From NCBI GenBank assembly GCA_964569695.1, contig CAZMUA010000006.1:1-64000 (forward strand): DNA of 64,000 nucleotides. The letters run 5' to 3'. The position numbers and the translations under genes were made by a program. This stretch comes from UBA8106 sp964569695. GTDB taxonomy: Bacteria > Acidobacteriota > Vicinamibacteria > Vicinamibacterales > UBA823. The notes beneath the pieces were generated by a model. The model saw only the letters and a program-made list of their open reading frames with translations. It ran no database searches and was not told where the DNA came from. Of the stretch, positions 8,606-16,887 are shown piece by piece. How positions within the stretch are numbered: the stretch's first letter is position 1; the number at the start of each line of letters is the position of its first letter.

Positions 8606-9379
8606 ATGGTTATTTTGGCACTTGATACGACAGTTCGTGAAGGTAGCGTTGCAATTCTTTGCGATGGAAAGTTGGCTGCCCTGTATGTTGGCGACCCATC
8701 TCAGACTCATGGCGAACGGCTACCGGCAGATGTGTCTAGCGCGTTAGATATCGCTGGTGTGTCGCTGAAGGATATCGAACTATACGCAGTGGCGGTCGGT
8801 CCTGGCTCGTTCACTGGATTGCGTGTGGGCATTGCGACAATCCAAGCTCTGGCGTTGGTACATCAACGTTCAATTGTACAGGTCTCAACATTGGCTGCGT
8901 TTGCGTATGGTGTCAACGACTTGCTGGAGACAACAGCAAAGAATGAATATCTGATGGGTGTGTGGATGGACGGACAGCGAGGGGAGGTATTCTCTGTTCT
9001 TTATAGGAGTTTACAGAATGCGAAATCGACCAGGTTGGAATGTTCAGAGAAAACGGTTGTAACTCCTCCTAACTTAGAAATATTGGAAGAACCTGCGGTT
9101 GGACGGCCAGAAGACATTGCAAAACGTTGGGCGACTACATTTGGACCAACGAAGATACGACTAACAGGTAATGGCGTTCAGCGATATTTGAACACGTGGG
9201 AGAGCGCGGGAATTGCCCCAGAGATTATTCCGAAACCGGCTTCCTTGGCGCCAGCTATTGGGCAACTTGCGGGGCAGGTTGGGAATGACGCGATCATTTC
9301 ACCTCACGCGATCCGCCCGCTTTATATTCGAAAACCGGACGCAGAACTCGCTCGGGAAAGGCGAAAAAGAAAAGGATAA
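8606..9379 (+). CDS. tsaB: tRNA threonylcarbamoyladenosine biosynthesis protein TsaB
   Basis: 257 residues. TsaB is the inactive paralogue that scaffolds TsaD and TsaE in making t6A37 of ANN-decoding tRNAs. The N-terminal ASKHA fold begins VILALDTTVREGSVAI, and the TsaB signature GPGSFTGLRVG is at about residues 72-82. The C-terminus is longer and basic (RERRKRKG), which is unusual but may be only a tail. It is divergent from mutS across about 210 bp; no rimI or tsaD is adjacent. Confidence 0.92.
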   Translation: MVILALDTTVREGSVAILCDGKLAALYVGDPSQTHGERLPADVSSALDIAGVSLKDIELYAVAVGPGSFTGLRVGIATIQALALVHQRSIVQVSTLAAFAYGVNDLLETTAKNEYLMGVWMDGQRGEVFSVLYRSLQNAKSTRLECSEKTVVTPPNLEILEEPAVGRPEDIAKRWATTFGPTKIRLTGNGVQRYLNTWESAGIAPEIIPKPASLAPAIGQLAGQVGNDAIISPHAIRPLYIRKPDAELARERRKRKG

Positions 9380-9505
9380 CCGTAAAGCGGGGCAATTATT
9401 GAGGGTGTGGCGAGTGTTCTTGAATCGGTATATTCCATGTGATAGCGTGCGTTCGCAGAGGCGGTTAGACTGGATACAGAGTGACTACAGTGAAGGAGGC
9501 TGGCA

Positions 9506-9739
9506 GTGGACACCGAATCAATAGAAGCGCTTTTCCCGAAAAATGGAGAGTTACGGGAATTGTCAGTTGAGCATTCTAAGTTGGACGAGCGACTCAACGA
9601 ACTTACAAAGAGACACTTCTTGTCGAAACCTGAACAAGTCGAACAAATCAATCTAAAAAAGCTTAAGTTGAAGATAAAAGACCGCATTGAGAATATTGTG
9701 CGGCAACACCGATCTGATACAGTTGCCTCCGGCAAGTAA
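9506..9739 (+). CDS. Small coiled-coil protein, DUF465/YdcH-like
   Basis: 77 residues, almost entirely charged helix. The pattern of a LxxEHxxLDxRLxEL heptad followed by LKKLKLKIKDRIENIV is typical of the DUF465 (YdcH/SlyX-like) family, whose function is not established. The GTG start is well supported by AAGGAGG seven bases upstream. It sits between tsaB and psd with short gaps and may share their transcript. Confidence 0.8.
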   Translation: MDTESIEALFPKNGELRELSVEHSKLDERLNELTKRHFLSKPEQVEQINLKKLKLKIKDRIENIVRQHRSDTVASGK

Positions 9740-9764
9740 TTAGTTCAGGATCTGCGGCACTGCA

Positions 9765-10427
9765 ATGAGGATTGATCGATCGGTTCTTCCATTTATTACC
9801 TTAGCGTGGCTACCATGCGCAGTCCTCTTCTGGTCGGGGAATTCTGTCATTGCGATTCCTTTGTTTCTTTTGGGCCTTTTCTTCCTATTCTTTTTTAGAG
9901 ATCCCAAGCGTCACCCACCAGAAGACGGGGATGCTATTCTGGCCCCAGCGGATGGCAGAGTGCTAGTAGCTGGTGCGATTCAAACCGAGACTCCACCGCC
10001 TGGCAACTGGCGACAGATTAGCATTTTTCTTTCTCCGCTTAACGTGCACATCAACAGGTCTCCCATTCATGGGATAGTTACGAATGTAGAATATAGGCCG
10101 GGTAAGTTTTTCCCAGCTTATCGTTCTGAGGCGGCATCGCAGAATGAATGTAACGAAATATGGCTCAGACATGATCGCGAAGTGGTGGTATGTCGCCAAA
10201 TTGTTGGTGTGATGGCTCGCCGAATCGTTTGTCGTGTGGATGCCGGCACGCGGCTTATCTCAGGCCAGCGCTTGGGCATTATGAAGTTTGGATCTCGTAT
10301 CGACTTATTTGTTCCGGTAACTGCAACGATCTGTGTGTCAGAAGGGCAGTCGGTTCGAGCTGGTGAAACTATTGTGGCAACATTCTCTAAATCAGACGAT
10401 TTCGATGGTGTGACGACCGTGAGCTGA
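9765..10427 (+). CDS. psd: Phosphatidylserine decarboxylase proenzyme
   Basis: 220 residues, the short bacterial/archaeal Psd subtype. Membrane segments occupy about residues 8-45. The self-cleavage site is the Gly176-Ser177 pair in KFGSR: Ser becomes the pyruvoyl group that decarboxylates phosphatidylserine to phosphatidylethanolamine. The sequence LNVHINRSP upstream supplies the conserved His. It ends 7 bp before pssA, whose product makes its substrate, so the two form a phosphatidylethanolamine operon. Confidence 0.95.
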   Translation: MRIDRSVLPFITLAWLPCAVLFWSGNSVIAIPLFLLGLFFLFFFRDPKRHPPEDGDAILAPADGRVLVAGAIQTETPPPGNWRQISIFLSPLNVHINRSPIHGIVTNVEYRPGKFFPAYRSEAASQNECNEIWLRHDREVVVCRQIVGVMARRIVCRVDAGTRLISGQRLGIMKFGSRIDLFVPVTATICVSEGQSVRAGETIVATFSKSDDFDGVTTVS

Positions 10428-10434
10428 GGTTATA

Positions 10435-11253
10435 TTGTCGACAATGAGTGGGCAACGGCAAACTGGACAATCCGTACGTCGAGGCGTGTTTGTGCTGCCA
10501 AGCATGCTGACAATCGCAAATCTGTTTTGCGGTTATGGATGTCTCGTGTACACCTTTCGAGGCGAGTATGTGGTTGCCGCACCCTTTATTGGGATTGCCA
10601 TCGTCCTTGATACTTTGGATGGACGTATCGCGAGGATGACCGGAGCCACAACTGCATTTGGTGTCGAACTGGATTCACTTGCGGATATCGTGTCTTTCGG
10701 TGTTGCCCCGGCGATGCTTGTGTGCGCTTGGGGACTTTCACCGTTTGGGCAACTTGGTTGGGCAGTCGGATTCTTGTATTTAACTTCCGCAACGACACGA
10801 CTGGCTCGTTTTAATATCCAAAGCGGTACGGTGGATAAACGCTTTTTCGTGGGTCTGCCGAGTCCTGCTTCGGCCGGACTACTGGCCTCAACGGTGTTTA
10901 TGTATCCGCGTGAGTTGGTCACCGCTGCCGAAGCGACTCCGGTTTTGGCCCTTGTCTTGGTCCCAGCGTTAATGATGATTACAATGATGCGATTTTACAG
11001 TTTCAAGACGATCAACCTTGGTTTCCAGCGGTCGGTTGGGCCATTAATCGTTGTGGCCGTGATCATTGCGGCGATTGCAGCGAACCCACAGGTGACTTTG
11101 GTGCTTATGTCGTATTCCTACTTATTATCTGGGCCTGTCGGAGCGGTTGTCACACGCATGAGGCGACGAGGGGGTCCATCCAACCAAGAGATGGCAGGGG
11201 TGCAAGCGAGTGACACCAGTGGAATCTCAATGTCTGATAAACCGGGAAGATAA
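10435..11253 (+). CDS. pssA: CDP-diacylglycerol--serine O-phosphatidyltransferase
   Basis: 272 residues, integral membrane enzyme joining serine to CDP-diacylglycerol. The CDP-alcohol phosphotransferase signature DG-x2-AR-x8-G-x3-D-x3-D is complete in DGRIARMTGATTAFGVELDS and the following LAD (about residues 61-83). About seven hydrophobic helices are predicted. A TTG start at 10435 is chosen because GAGGT lies 5-6 bp upstream; an ATG three codons later is the alternative. The last 136 bp overlap the end of a convergent gene, unusual for this otherwise orderly region. Confidence 0.95.
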   Translation: MSTMSGQRQTGQSVRRGVFVLPSMLTIANLFCGYGCLVYTFRGEYVVAAPFIGIAIVLDTLDGRIARMTGATTAFGVELDSLADIVSFGVAPAMLVCAWGLSPFGQLGWAVGFLYLTSATTRLARFNIQSGTVDKRFFVGLPSPASAGLLASTVFMYPRELVTAAEATPVLALVLVPALMMITMMRFYSFKTINLGFQRSVGPLIVVAVIIAAIAANPQVTLVLMSYSYLLSGPVGAVVTRMRRRGGPSNQEMAGVQASDTSGISMSDKPGR

Positions 11254-12566
11254 GACAACCGTTGAATGAGTGGGGGAGTGTAACGGTGCCCTAATAGCTC
11301 GAACGCTTGCAACTGAAGATTCTCCACATTCAATCCCGGTAGATAATTGAATGCGGCGAGTTGGTCAACTGTTGAAAAACGAAGCACCCCGGGAAAGAAA
11401 TCAAACAGAGCGAGGTCAAGAATCTCTGCTGGTTGTGGTTCGCCAGGTAGATATTCGAATGGTTCGAGGCGAGGAGTGACCGCAGTCTTCCAGGCGCTGA
11501 CTTTGCCTTGGTCATTTAAAAAAACCACGGTTGCTTCACGGAGTCCAGGTGTTCCCTGGAATAACGGTTCCATGATCATTTCAGAATCAAGATTGATCGC
11601 ACCTGCGGGAGCGCCGTCTTCAGAAAAATAGAATTCCAGTACGGGGGCTCGTCCGCTCAAGGCAAGTAGGGCTCCTGTTTGATGCATTCCCCTAGTAGGA
11701 CGAAACGACAGACCTTGCTTCCAACGCTGGACCCCATTATTGCGATTAAGGGCGCGAACCTGATTATCCAATGAGACAAAGTAGACGTTTCGATCATCGA
11801 TGAGTGGCACGCTGACAATATCTCCGCCCGTTCTCCAACGCCATCGGAATGATCCATCTTTAGAATTCAGACTATAAAAGAAATTATCCTTTGACCCAAC
11901 AAACAGTTTGCCATCACTTACTAAAATTGGTGATGGCGTTCCGTTGACGCTACGTTCCCAGAGTAAGTCGCCTGTCAGAAGGTCTAGCCCCATTACGCGT
12001 CCATCGCTTAGGGGTAGAAAGACATGTTCCCCGTTAATCGTAGCGGCGCTGTCGATCGGAGACGTTAACGTGTGTTGCCAGACTAGGTCGCCAGTCTCGA
12101 TACGGTAGGACAGGATGTTCCCATTTGCTAAGCCGACAATTACGCCATCGGGAAACCATGAGACCGGGGCTGAAATGTCCGAGTCGAATTTAAGGCTCCA
12201 CAGTTCCATGCCCGTATGGACATTTCGGGCTTGTAGTTCGCGGCTGTCTGCAAGCAAGAGGAGGTTCTCGGCGACCACTGCCGGCCAAGCCATGGGCTGG
12301 TCGACGCTCCACTGCATCATGCCGTCACCTATGGTGAGGGCAATTAAATGCTCGTCTGGCAGCGGGACATACAGATGGGTTCCGTCCGAGGTTGGAGCGA
12401 CCTGCGGTGGTGCATCGAGTGATAACTGCCAGAGCGGTTCAAGAGGGAACAGGGTGACGGGATCTGCGGGTTCCTGTGCTGTGAATGAAGTGTTGTAAAT
12501 AATGAGCGTAATCAGGCCAATGGCCAAAGAGCGCAGTCGCGCTCTCAGGTTGACACCTAGATTCAT
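11118..12566 (-). CDS. Exported PQQ-type beta-propeller protein (BamB/PQQ-like repeats)
   Basis: About 482 residues from the ATG at 12566, chosen because it begins a clean signal peptide (MNLGVNLRARLRSLAIGL..., likely cleaved near SFTA-QEP); ATGs at 12578 and 12596 are alternatives. The body carries repeated propeller blades with the pattern LYVPLPDEHLIALTIGDG, GNILSYRIETGDLVWQ, GRVMGLDLLTGDLLWE and KDNFFYSLNSKDGSFRW, the hallmark A-x-D-x-x-TG-x-x-x-W repeat. BamB itself is a lipoprotein of about 390 residues; this one has no lipobox and a longer C-terminus, so I do not call it BamB. It converges with pssA with a 136-bp overlap. Confidence 0.72.
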   Translation of the reverse strand: MNLGVNLRARLRSLAIGLITLIIYNTSFTAQEPADPVTLFPLEPLWQLSLDAPPQVAPTSDGTHLYVPLPDEHLIALTIGDGMMQWSVDQPMAWPAVVAENLLLLADSRELQARNVHTGMELWSLKFDSDISAPVSWFPDGVIVGLANGNILSYRIETGDLVWQHTLTSPIDSAATINGEHVFLPLSDGRVMGLDLLTGDLLWERSVNGTPSPILVSDGKLFVGSKDNFFYSLNSKDGSFRWRWRTGGDIVSVPLIDDRNVYFVSLDNQVRALNRNNGVQRWKQGLSFRPTRGMHQTGALLALSGRAPVLEFYFSEDGAPAGAINLDSEMIMEPLFQGTPGLREATVVFLNDQGKVSAWKTAVTPRLEPFEYLPGEPQPAEILDLALFDFFPGVLRFSTVDQLAAFNYLPGLNVENLQLQAFELLGHRYTPPLIQRLSYLPGLSDIEIPLVSLACTPAISWLDGPPRRLMRVTTAPTGPDNK

Positions 12567-12600
12567 TCGACATCTCATGATGCAAGTTGTGGCCACACGT

Positions 12601-12606
12601 TATAAT
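12601..12606 (+). promoter_or_regulatory. Possible -10 box in the divergent region before guaA
   Basis: TATAAT, 73 bp upstream of the guaA GTG. No convincing -35 hexamer at the right distance. The same bases read as TATTAT on the minus strand and could serve the divergent propeller gene, which would argue for its downstream start codons. Confidence 0.3.
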
Positions 12607-12678
12607 ACCTCCAGAGGGGCCTAATCGTAGCGTCTCGGGGCACGAGGAAGGCTGCGAAGTGGCTAAGGTTCAAGTCGC

Positions 12679-14217
12679 GTGACCCATCAAACTATTGTTG
12701 TCCTCGATTTCGGTTCCCAATACACGCAACTGATTGCAAGACGCTTGCGGGAACTCTCAGTGCTGACTGAGATTCTGCCTTATGACATAGACGCTTGGGA
12801 CCTTCGAGAGCGTGAGCTAGCTGGCATTATTCTGTCCGGTGGCCCCCGGTCAACGTCTCACCCGGATGCTCCACATTGCGATCCTCAAATTTTTGCTTTG
12901 AAGATACCGATTCTCGGTATTTGTTATGGCATGCAGGAAATGGCGGCTGTCCTAGGTGGCGAAGTCCAGGCAGCGCCCAATCGTGAATTTGGTCAAGCTA
13001 CGGTCACGCGGAGCGATGACTCAGTGCTCCTCTCGGCCGTTCCAAAGGAAACGACAGTCTGGGCGAGTCATGGAGATTTGGTCGCAGCTGCACCTCCAGA
13101 TTTCACCGTAACAGCGGTGAGTGCGAATGCTCCGGTTGCGGCGATGGAGAATCGGGAGCGACGTCTTCACGCGCTCCTGTTTCATCCAGAGGTGGCCCAT
13201 ACGGAACACGGCCTTGAGATCCTTCGAGCCTTTGCGTTCGGCGTGTGCGGTTGTGTGGGTGATTGGACCATGACGTCGTTTGTCGATGAAACTGTGGCCA
13301 GTATCAAACAGCGGGTAAAGCAGGGAAGGGTGCTTTGTGGGCTCAGCGGTGGAGTTGATTCAACCGTTGCTGCCTTGTTGATTCATCGCGCAATTGGGGA
13401 TCGCCTAACGTGTGTATTTGTAGATAACGGGCTCTTGCGACTAAATGAAGCAGCGCAAGTGGAAGATCGTTTTACCAACCGCTTGAAGCTCCCACTGGTT
13501 TGTGTCGATGCAGCGGATTTGTTTTTAGAGCGACTTGACGGTATCACCGATCCTGAGCAGAAACGCAAGATTATTGGGGCTACCTTTATTGAAGTCTTTG
13601 AGGCGCGCGCGAGAGAGATCGGCGACTTCGATTTTCTGGCCCAAGGAACCCTCTATCCGGATGTAATAGAAAGTGTGTCAGTGATTGGGCCATCAGTTCC
13701 GATTAAGAGTCATCATAATGTCGGCGGCTTACCAGACAGTATGCGTTTTGATCTGGTTGAACCGCTTCGTCAGCTGTTTAAGGATGAAGTGCGCCAGGTC
13801 GGGCTCGAAATGGGAGTCGACGAGGAGTTTATTTGGCGGCAACCATTTCCTGGTCCCGGGTTAGCTGTCCGAGTCTTAGGGGTGGTCACTCCTGAACGAT
13901 TAGAGTTAGCTCGCAAGGCTGACGCTATTGTAGTTGAGGAAATTAAGCGGCACGGATGGTACAAGCGTGTCTGGCAGGCCTTCGCAGTCCTTCTTCCCGT
14001 TCAAAGCGTTGGAGTAATGGGAGACGAGCGCACCTACGAATCAACCGTTGTCGTGCGTGCCGTGCATAGTCGAGACGGAATGACAGCTGATTGGGTGCCT
14101 TTACCTCACGAACTCTTAGGAACTATTTCGTCCAGAATTGTGAATGAGGTGAAGGGCGTCAATCGAGTTGTGTACGACATCACCTCGAAGCCGCCGTCTA
14201 CGATTGAGTGGGAATAA
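12679..14217 (+). CDS. guaA: GMP synthase (glutamine-hydrolysing)
   Basis: 512 residues, the standard length. It aminates XMP to GMP. The N-terminal class I amidotransferase has nucleophile Cys82 (GICYGMQ) and the His169/Glu171 pair (FHPEV). The ATP-pyrophosphatase domain has the PP-loop SGGVDS at 223-228, and the C-terminal dimerisation domain ends with the family's conserved DITSKPPSTIEWE. Start is GTG at 12679 giving MTHQTIVVLDFGSQYTQ, in register with known GuaA N-termini. guaB is not in the window. Confidence 0.97.
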   Translation: MTHQTIVVLDFGSQYTQLIARRLRELSVLTEILPYDIDAWDLRERELAGIILSGGPRSTSHPDAPHCDPQIFALKIPILGICYGMQEMAAVLGGEVQAAPNREFGQATVTRSDDSVLLSAVPKETTVWASHGDLVAAAPPDFTVTAVSANAPVAAMENRERRLHALLFHPEVAHTEHGLEILRAFAFGVCGCVGDWTMTSFVDETVASIKQRVKQGRVLCGLSGGVDSTVAALLIHRAIGDRLTCVFVDNGLLRLNEAAQVEDRFTNRLKLPLVCVDAADLFLERLDGITDPEQKRKIIGATFIEVFEARAREIGDFDFLAQGTLYPDVIESVSVIGPSVPIKSHHNVGGLPDSMRFDLVEPLRQLFKDEVRQVGLEMGVDEEFIWRQPFPGPGLAVRVLGVVTPERLELARKADAIVVEEIKRHGWYKRVWQAFAVLLPVQSVGVMGDERTYESTVVVRAVHSRDGMTADWVPLPHELLGTISSRIVNEVKGVNRVVYDITSKPPSTIEWE

Positions 14218-14243
14218 ATCACCGCATATAAGGAAATAGCATA

Positions 14244-15365
14244 ATGGGGGAAGTTTCGTTAAGAGCAGATCACGTAGGAAGTCTATTGCGGTCTGATGAG
14301 GTTAAGAACGCACGCAAGTCGTTTTATGAAGAACATACTATCGATAAATCTGAACTAACAGAAATAGAAAACCAATCCATTAAAGCGCTTATAACTAATC
14401 AGGAAAATATAGGTTTAAAAGCCGTAACAGACGGCGAGCAACGTCGATCATTTTGGCATTATGACTTTATGGATGGACTAGATGGAATGGAAATGGTCGA
14501 GAGAAATCCAGAGGCAGGTGTGCAATTTGCTGGTGTAAAGTTACGCCCAATATTTCCAACAATTAATCGTAAAGTCGATTTTCCAGCTGACCATCCACAC
14601 TTACAACACTTTGAATTTGTGGCACAACATGCAAATGTCACACCGAAGATTTCAATTCCTGGTCCATCCTGCTGTCATTTTAGGACCTCTTTGGCGGACA
14701 TTGGTCCTCAAGAATATGATGATATAGAAGTATTCACTTCCGATATATCTAACGCATATAAAAAAGCTGTAACCGCTTTTTACGATGTGGGATGTCGCTA
14801 CCTGCAAATGGACGATATTTTCTTTGCTTATTTATGTGATCCTAAGCACCGCGAGGCTGCGAAAGCTAAAGGGCACGATCCTGACTATTTGATTCAAAGA
14901 TATGCTTGGATGATGCATGAAGCAATCAAAGGCAGACCATCTGATATGACAATTGCGATGCACATGTGCCGGGGTAACTTTAGATCAACTCACGCTGCCG
15001 AGGGAGCCTATGACGCCGTAGCAGATGCTGTATTTAATCAGACGGGCGTAGACGTATTTTTCATGGAGTACGATACTGATCGTGCAGGTGGTCTTGAACC
15101 TCTGTCACTCATGGCAAAAGGCAACCAAAGAGTGATGCTTGGTTTTATAACAACAAAGGACGGTAATTTAGAAGAATTAGACTGGGTCAAAATGAAGTTT
15201 GATGAAGCATCCAAATATATTGATCTCAAACAATTAGGAATAGCACCTCAGTGTGGCTTTGCTTCTACTGAAGAGGGAAATTCTTTAACAACTGATGATC
15301 AAACTAGGAAACTTGAATTAATTGTAAAAGCAGCAGAAGCGATCTGGGGCGGAGTAGAAAATTAA
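14244..15365 (+). CDS. MetE C-terminal-domain-like (cobalamin-independent methionine synthase superfamily) protein
   Basis: 373 residues, matching stand-alone single-domain MetE-like proteins (YxjG/YxjH type) rather than full two-domain MetE (about 750). The barrel begins LRADHVGSLLRS, has VTDGEQRRSFWH, and potential zinc ligands in AMHMCRGN and APQCGFAS, the positions used by MetE to bind the thiol substrate. The reaction is probably methyl or alkyl transfer to a thiol, but the donor is unknown. AAGGAAA lies 10 bp before the ATG. Codon use is clearly AT-richer than guaA upstream and dnaE downstream, suggesting acquisition. Confidence 0.8.
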   Translation: MGEVSLRADHVGSLLRSDEVKNARKSFYEEHTIDKSELTEIENQSIKALITNQENIGLKAVTDGEQRRSFWHYDFMDGLDGMEMVERNPEAGVQFAGVKLRPIFPTINRKVDFPADHPHLQHFEFVAQHANVTPKISIPGPSCCHFRTSLADIGPQEYDDIEVFTSDISNAYKKAVTAFYDVGCRYLQMDDIFFAYLCDPKHREAAKAKGHDPDYLIQRYAWMMHEAIKGRPSDMTIAMHMCRGNFRSTHAAEGAYDAVADAVFNQTGVDVFFMEYDTDRAGGLEPLSLMAKGNQRVMLGFITTKDGNLEELDWVKMKFDEASKYIDLKQLGIAPQCGFASTEEGNSLTTDDQTRKLELIVKAAEAIWGGVEN

Positions 15366-15405
15366 TCATCAATTTTGTCTCCAGATCAAGACCACTAGAT
15401 TCTTA

Positions 15406-16314
15406 ATGTTTTATATATTTGCAGTCATTCTATTAAGTATCGCTTTGTGGACTGGGCATGCCGCTGTTGCACTGGTACTTGGAATTTCTTTAACTTACAT
15501 TGCTAATTTCCCTTCAGACTTTCTTACAAGAAAAATAGGTTCGAAACTACTTCAGACTGGAATCGTCTTCTTAGGAGGAAGTATTAGTCTGCCCACTCTG
15601 GTTGAATTAAACGGCACCTATGTGCCTTCGATTTCTTTATTTGTCGTCGTTACTTTTGTAGCAGTCATGTTCCTAGGAAAGCTGCTGGGCGTTGAAAAAA
15701 AGCAAGCTTATCTACTTGCTTCCGGCACCGCTATTTGTGGTGGCACAGCGATGGCTGCTACAGCCCCTTCAATTAGAGCAAAACCTGAAGATCTGACAAC
15801 AACCTTGAGCGTAGTGTTTCTGCTGAATGCTGTGGCTGTGTTTATTTTTCCTTTGATAGGAGGCTGGCTAGATTTAACACAGGAACAGTTCGGTGCCTGG
15901 GCTGCTCTTGCTATCCATGATACGGCATCGGTTGTAGGTGCAGCTTCTGTAGTTGGTTTTGATTCGGTGGACGTGGCAGTAACTCTTAAGCTTGCAAGGA
16001 CATTGTGGATTGTGCCTTTAGTGCTAGTGTCGACCTGGTATTTTAAGTCGGAGAGGCAAGGATCTTCCCTTCCTCTGTTTATTATATTCTTTGTTTTTGC
16101 GGTGATCTTAAACACAATACTGAGTCCTCAGGAAGAAGTTCTGTATTTATTAAAAATGATTAACAAGACTTTTCTGTTAGCGGGATTGTTTTGTATTGGC
16201 ACACAAATAGACAAGGATTCCCTGAGGAACATTACAATTAAACCGACGATCCTTGCCGTTAGTATTTGGCTGATAGTGATTCCTACGGCGTTGTGGGCAG
16301 CACTGTCTATCTGA
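15406..16314 (+). CDS. YeiH/UPF0324-family membrane protein (putative sulfate exporter family)
   Basis: 302 residues, mostly hydrophobic with 9-10 predicted membrane helices. The family hallmark SGTAICGGTAMAATAP is at about residues 106-121, and IHDTASVVGAA follows at about 169. The family is annotated as putative sulfate exporters, largely by homology; substrate is not established. No clear ribosome-binding site precedes the ATG. The gene is AT-rich and lies 40 bp after the MetE-like gene; a sulfur-compound link between the two is possible inference. Confidence 0.82.
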   Translation: MFYIFAVILLSIALWTGHAAVALVLGISLTYIANFPSDFLTRKIGSKLLQTGIVFLGGSISLPTLVELNGTYVPSISLFVVVTFVAVMFLGKLLGVEKKQAYLLASGTAICGGTAMAATAPSIRAKPEDLTTTLSVVFLLNAVAVFIFPLIGGWLDLTQEQFGAWAALAIHDTASVVGAASVVGFDSVDVAVTLKLARTLWIVPLVLVSTWYFKSERQGSSLPLFIIFFVFAVILNTILSPQEEVLYLLKMINKTFLLAGLFCIGTQIDKDSLRNITIKPTILAVSIWLIVIPTALWAALSI

Positions 16315-16332
16315 TATTTAAGGAATGTGATT

Positions 16333-16545
16333 ATGAAACATGAACATTGGGTATGCCCAAGATGTCACCACCCGGAATTTGAAGTTGGTGAAATGAGAGT
16401 TGCAGGCGGGTTCTGGGCAAAAATATTTAATGTGCAAAATAGGCAATTTGCCTCTATGACGTGTTTGCAGTGTTCATATACAGAATTTTACAAAGATAAA
16501 TCGTCTTCACGTCTTGCAAATGTGTTTGATTTGTTTACGACCTAA
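16333..16545 (+). CDS. Small zinc-ribbon protein, DUF2082-like
   Basis: 70 residues. Two Cys pairs (CPRC near residue 8 and CLQC near 44) form a zinc ribbon, followed by YTEFYK. This matches the small 'nucleic-acid-binding zinc ribbon' family DUF2082, whose role is not known. The ATG at 16333 is preferred over a GTG two codons earlier because AGGA lies 8 bp upstream of the ATG. Its stop shares a base with the next start (TAATG). Confidence 0.7.
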   Translation: MKHEHWVCPRCHHPEFEVGEMRVAGGFWAKIFNVQNRQFASMTCLQCSYTEFYKDKSSSRLANVFDLFTT

Positions 16546-16859
16546 TGCATGGGAATAAAGGAATGCGAGTTGTGAGATTAAAAGGCACAAACTTTCAAAT
16601 TAAGGTATGGCAGGCGCTCAAGAAGATCCCCAAGGGGCAGGTGGTTACCTACAAAGAACTTGCAAAGCAAATAGGTCGGCCGACAGCTGTGAGGGCAGTC
16701 GCGAATGCCTGTGGTCAGAATCCATACCCGATTACCATTCCCTGTCATCGCGTGATACGGTCTGACGGTGGTTTGGGCGGGTACAGTGGTAGGGGAGGCG
16801 TGAAAACCAAGAAACGCCTTCTGGAGAAGGAAGGGTATTTCAGAACCCTGAAATCGTAG
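16545..16859 (+). CDS. Single-domain MGMT-like DNA alkyltransferase (methylated-DNA--cysteine methyltransferase)
   Basis: 104 residues, only the C-terminal DNA-binding/active-site domain of Ogt/MGMT. The active-site PCHR motif (ITIPCHRVIRSDGGLGGY) with its reactive Cys is intact, so it is not an alkyltransferase-like (PWHR) protein. The helix-turn-helix region (TYKELAKQIGRPTAVRAVANA) includes the Arg finger. Full-length Ogt proteins are about 160-180 residues; the missing N-terminal domain is common in some bacteria. The start overlaps the preceding gene's stop by one base; the ATG at 16563 is an alternative. Confidence 0.85.
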   Translation: MHGNKGMRVVRLKGTNFQIKVWQALKKIPKGQVVTYKELAKQIGRPTAVRAVANACGQNPYPITIPCHRVIRSDGGLGGYSGRGGVKTKKRLLEKEGYFRTLKS

Positions 16860-16887
16860 CCTCGCACAAAGATCTTGATAACTGTTC

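Noticed and set aside
8396..8710. N-terminal extension of mutS
   Set aside because: Unlike any MutS N-terminus, low in typical codon pattern, and overlaps tsaB on the other strand.
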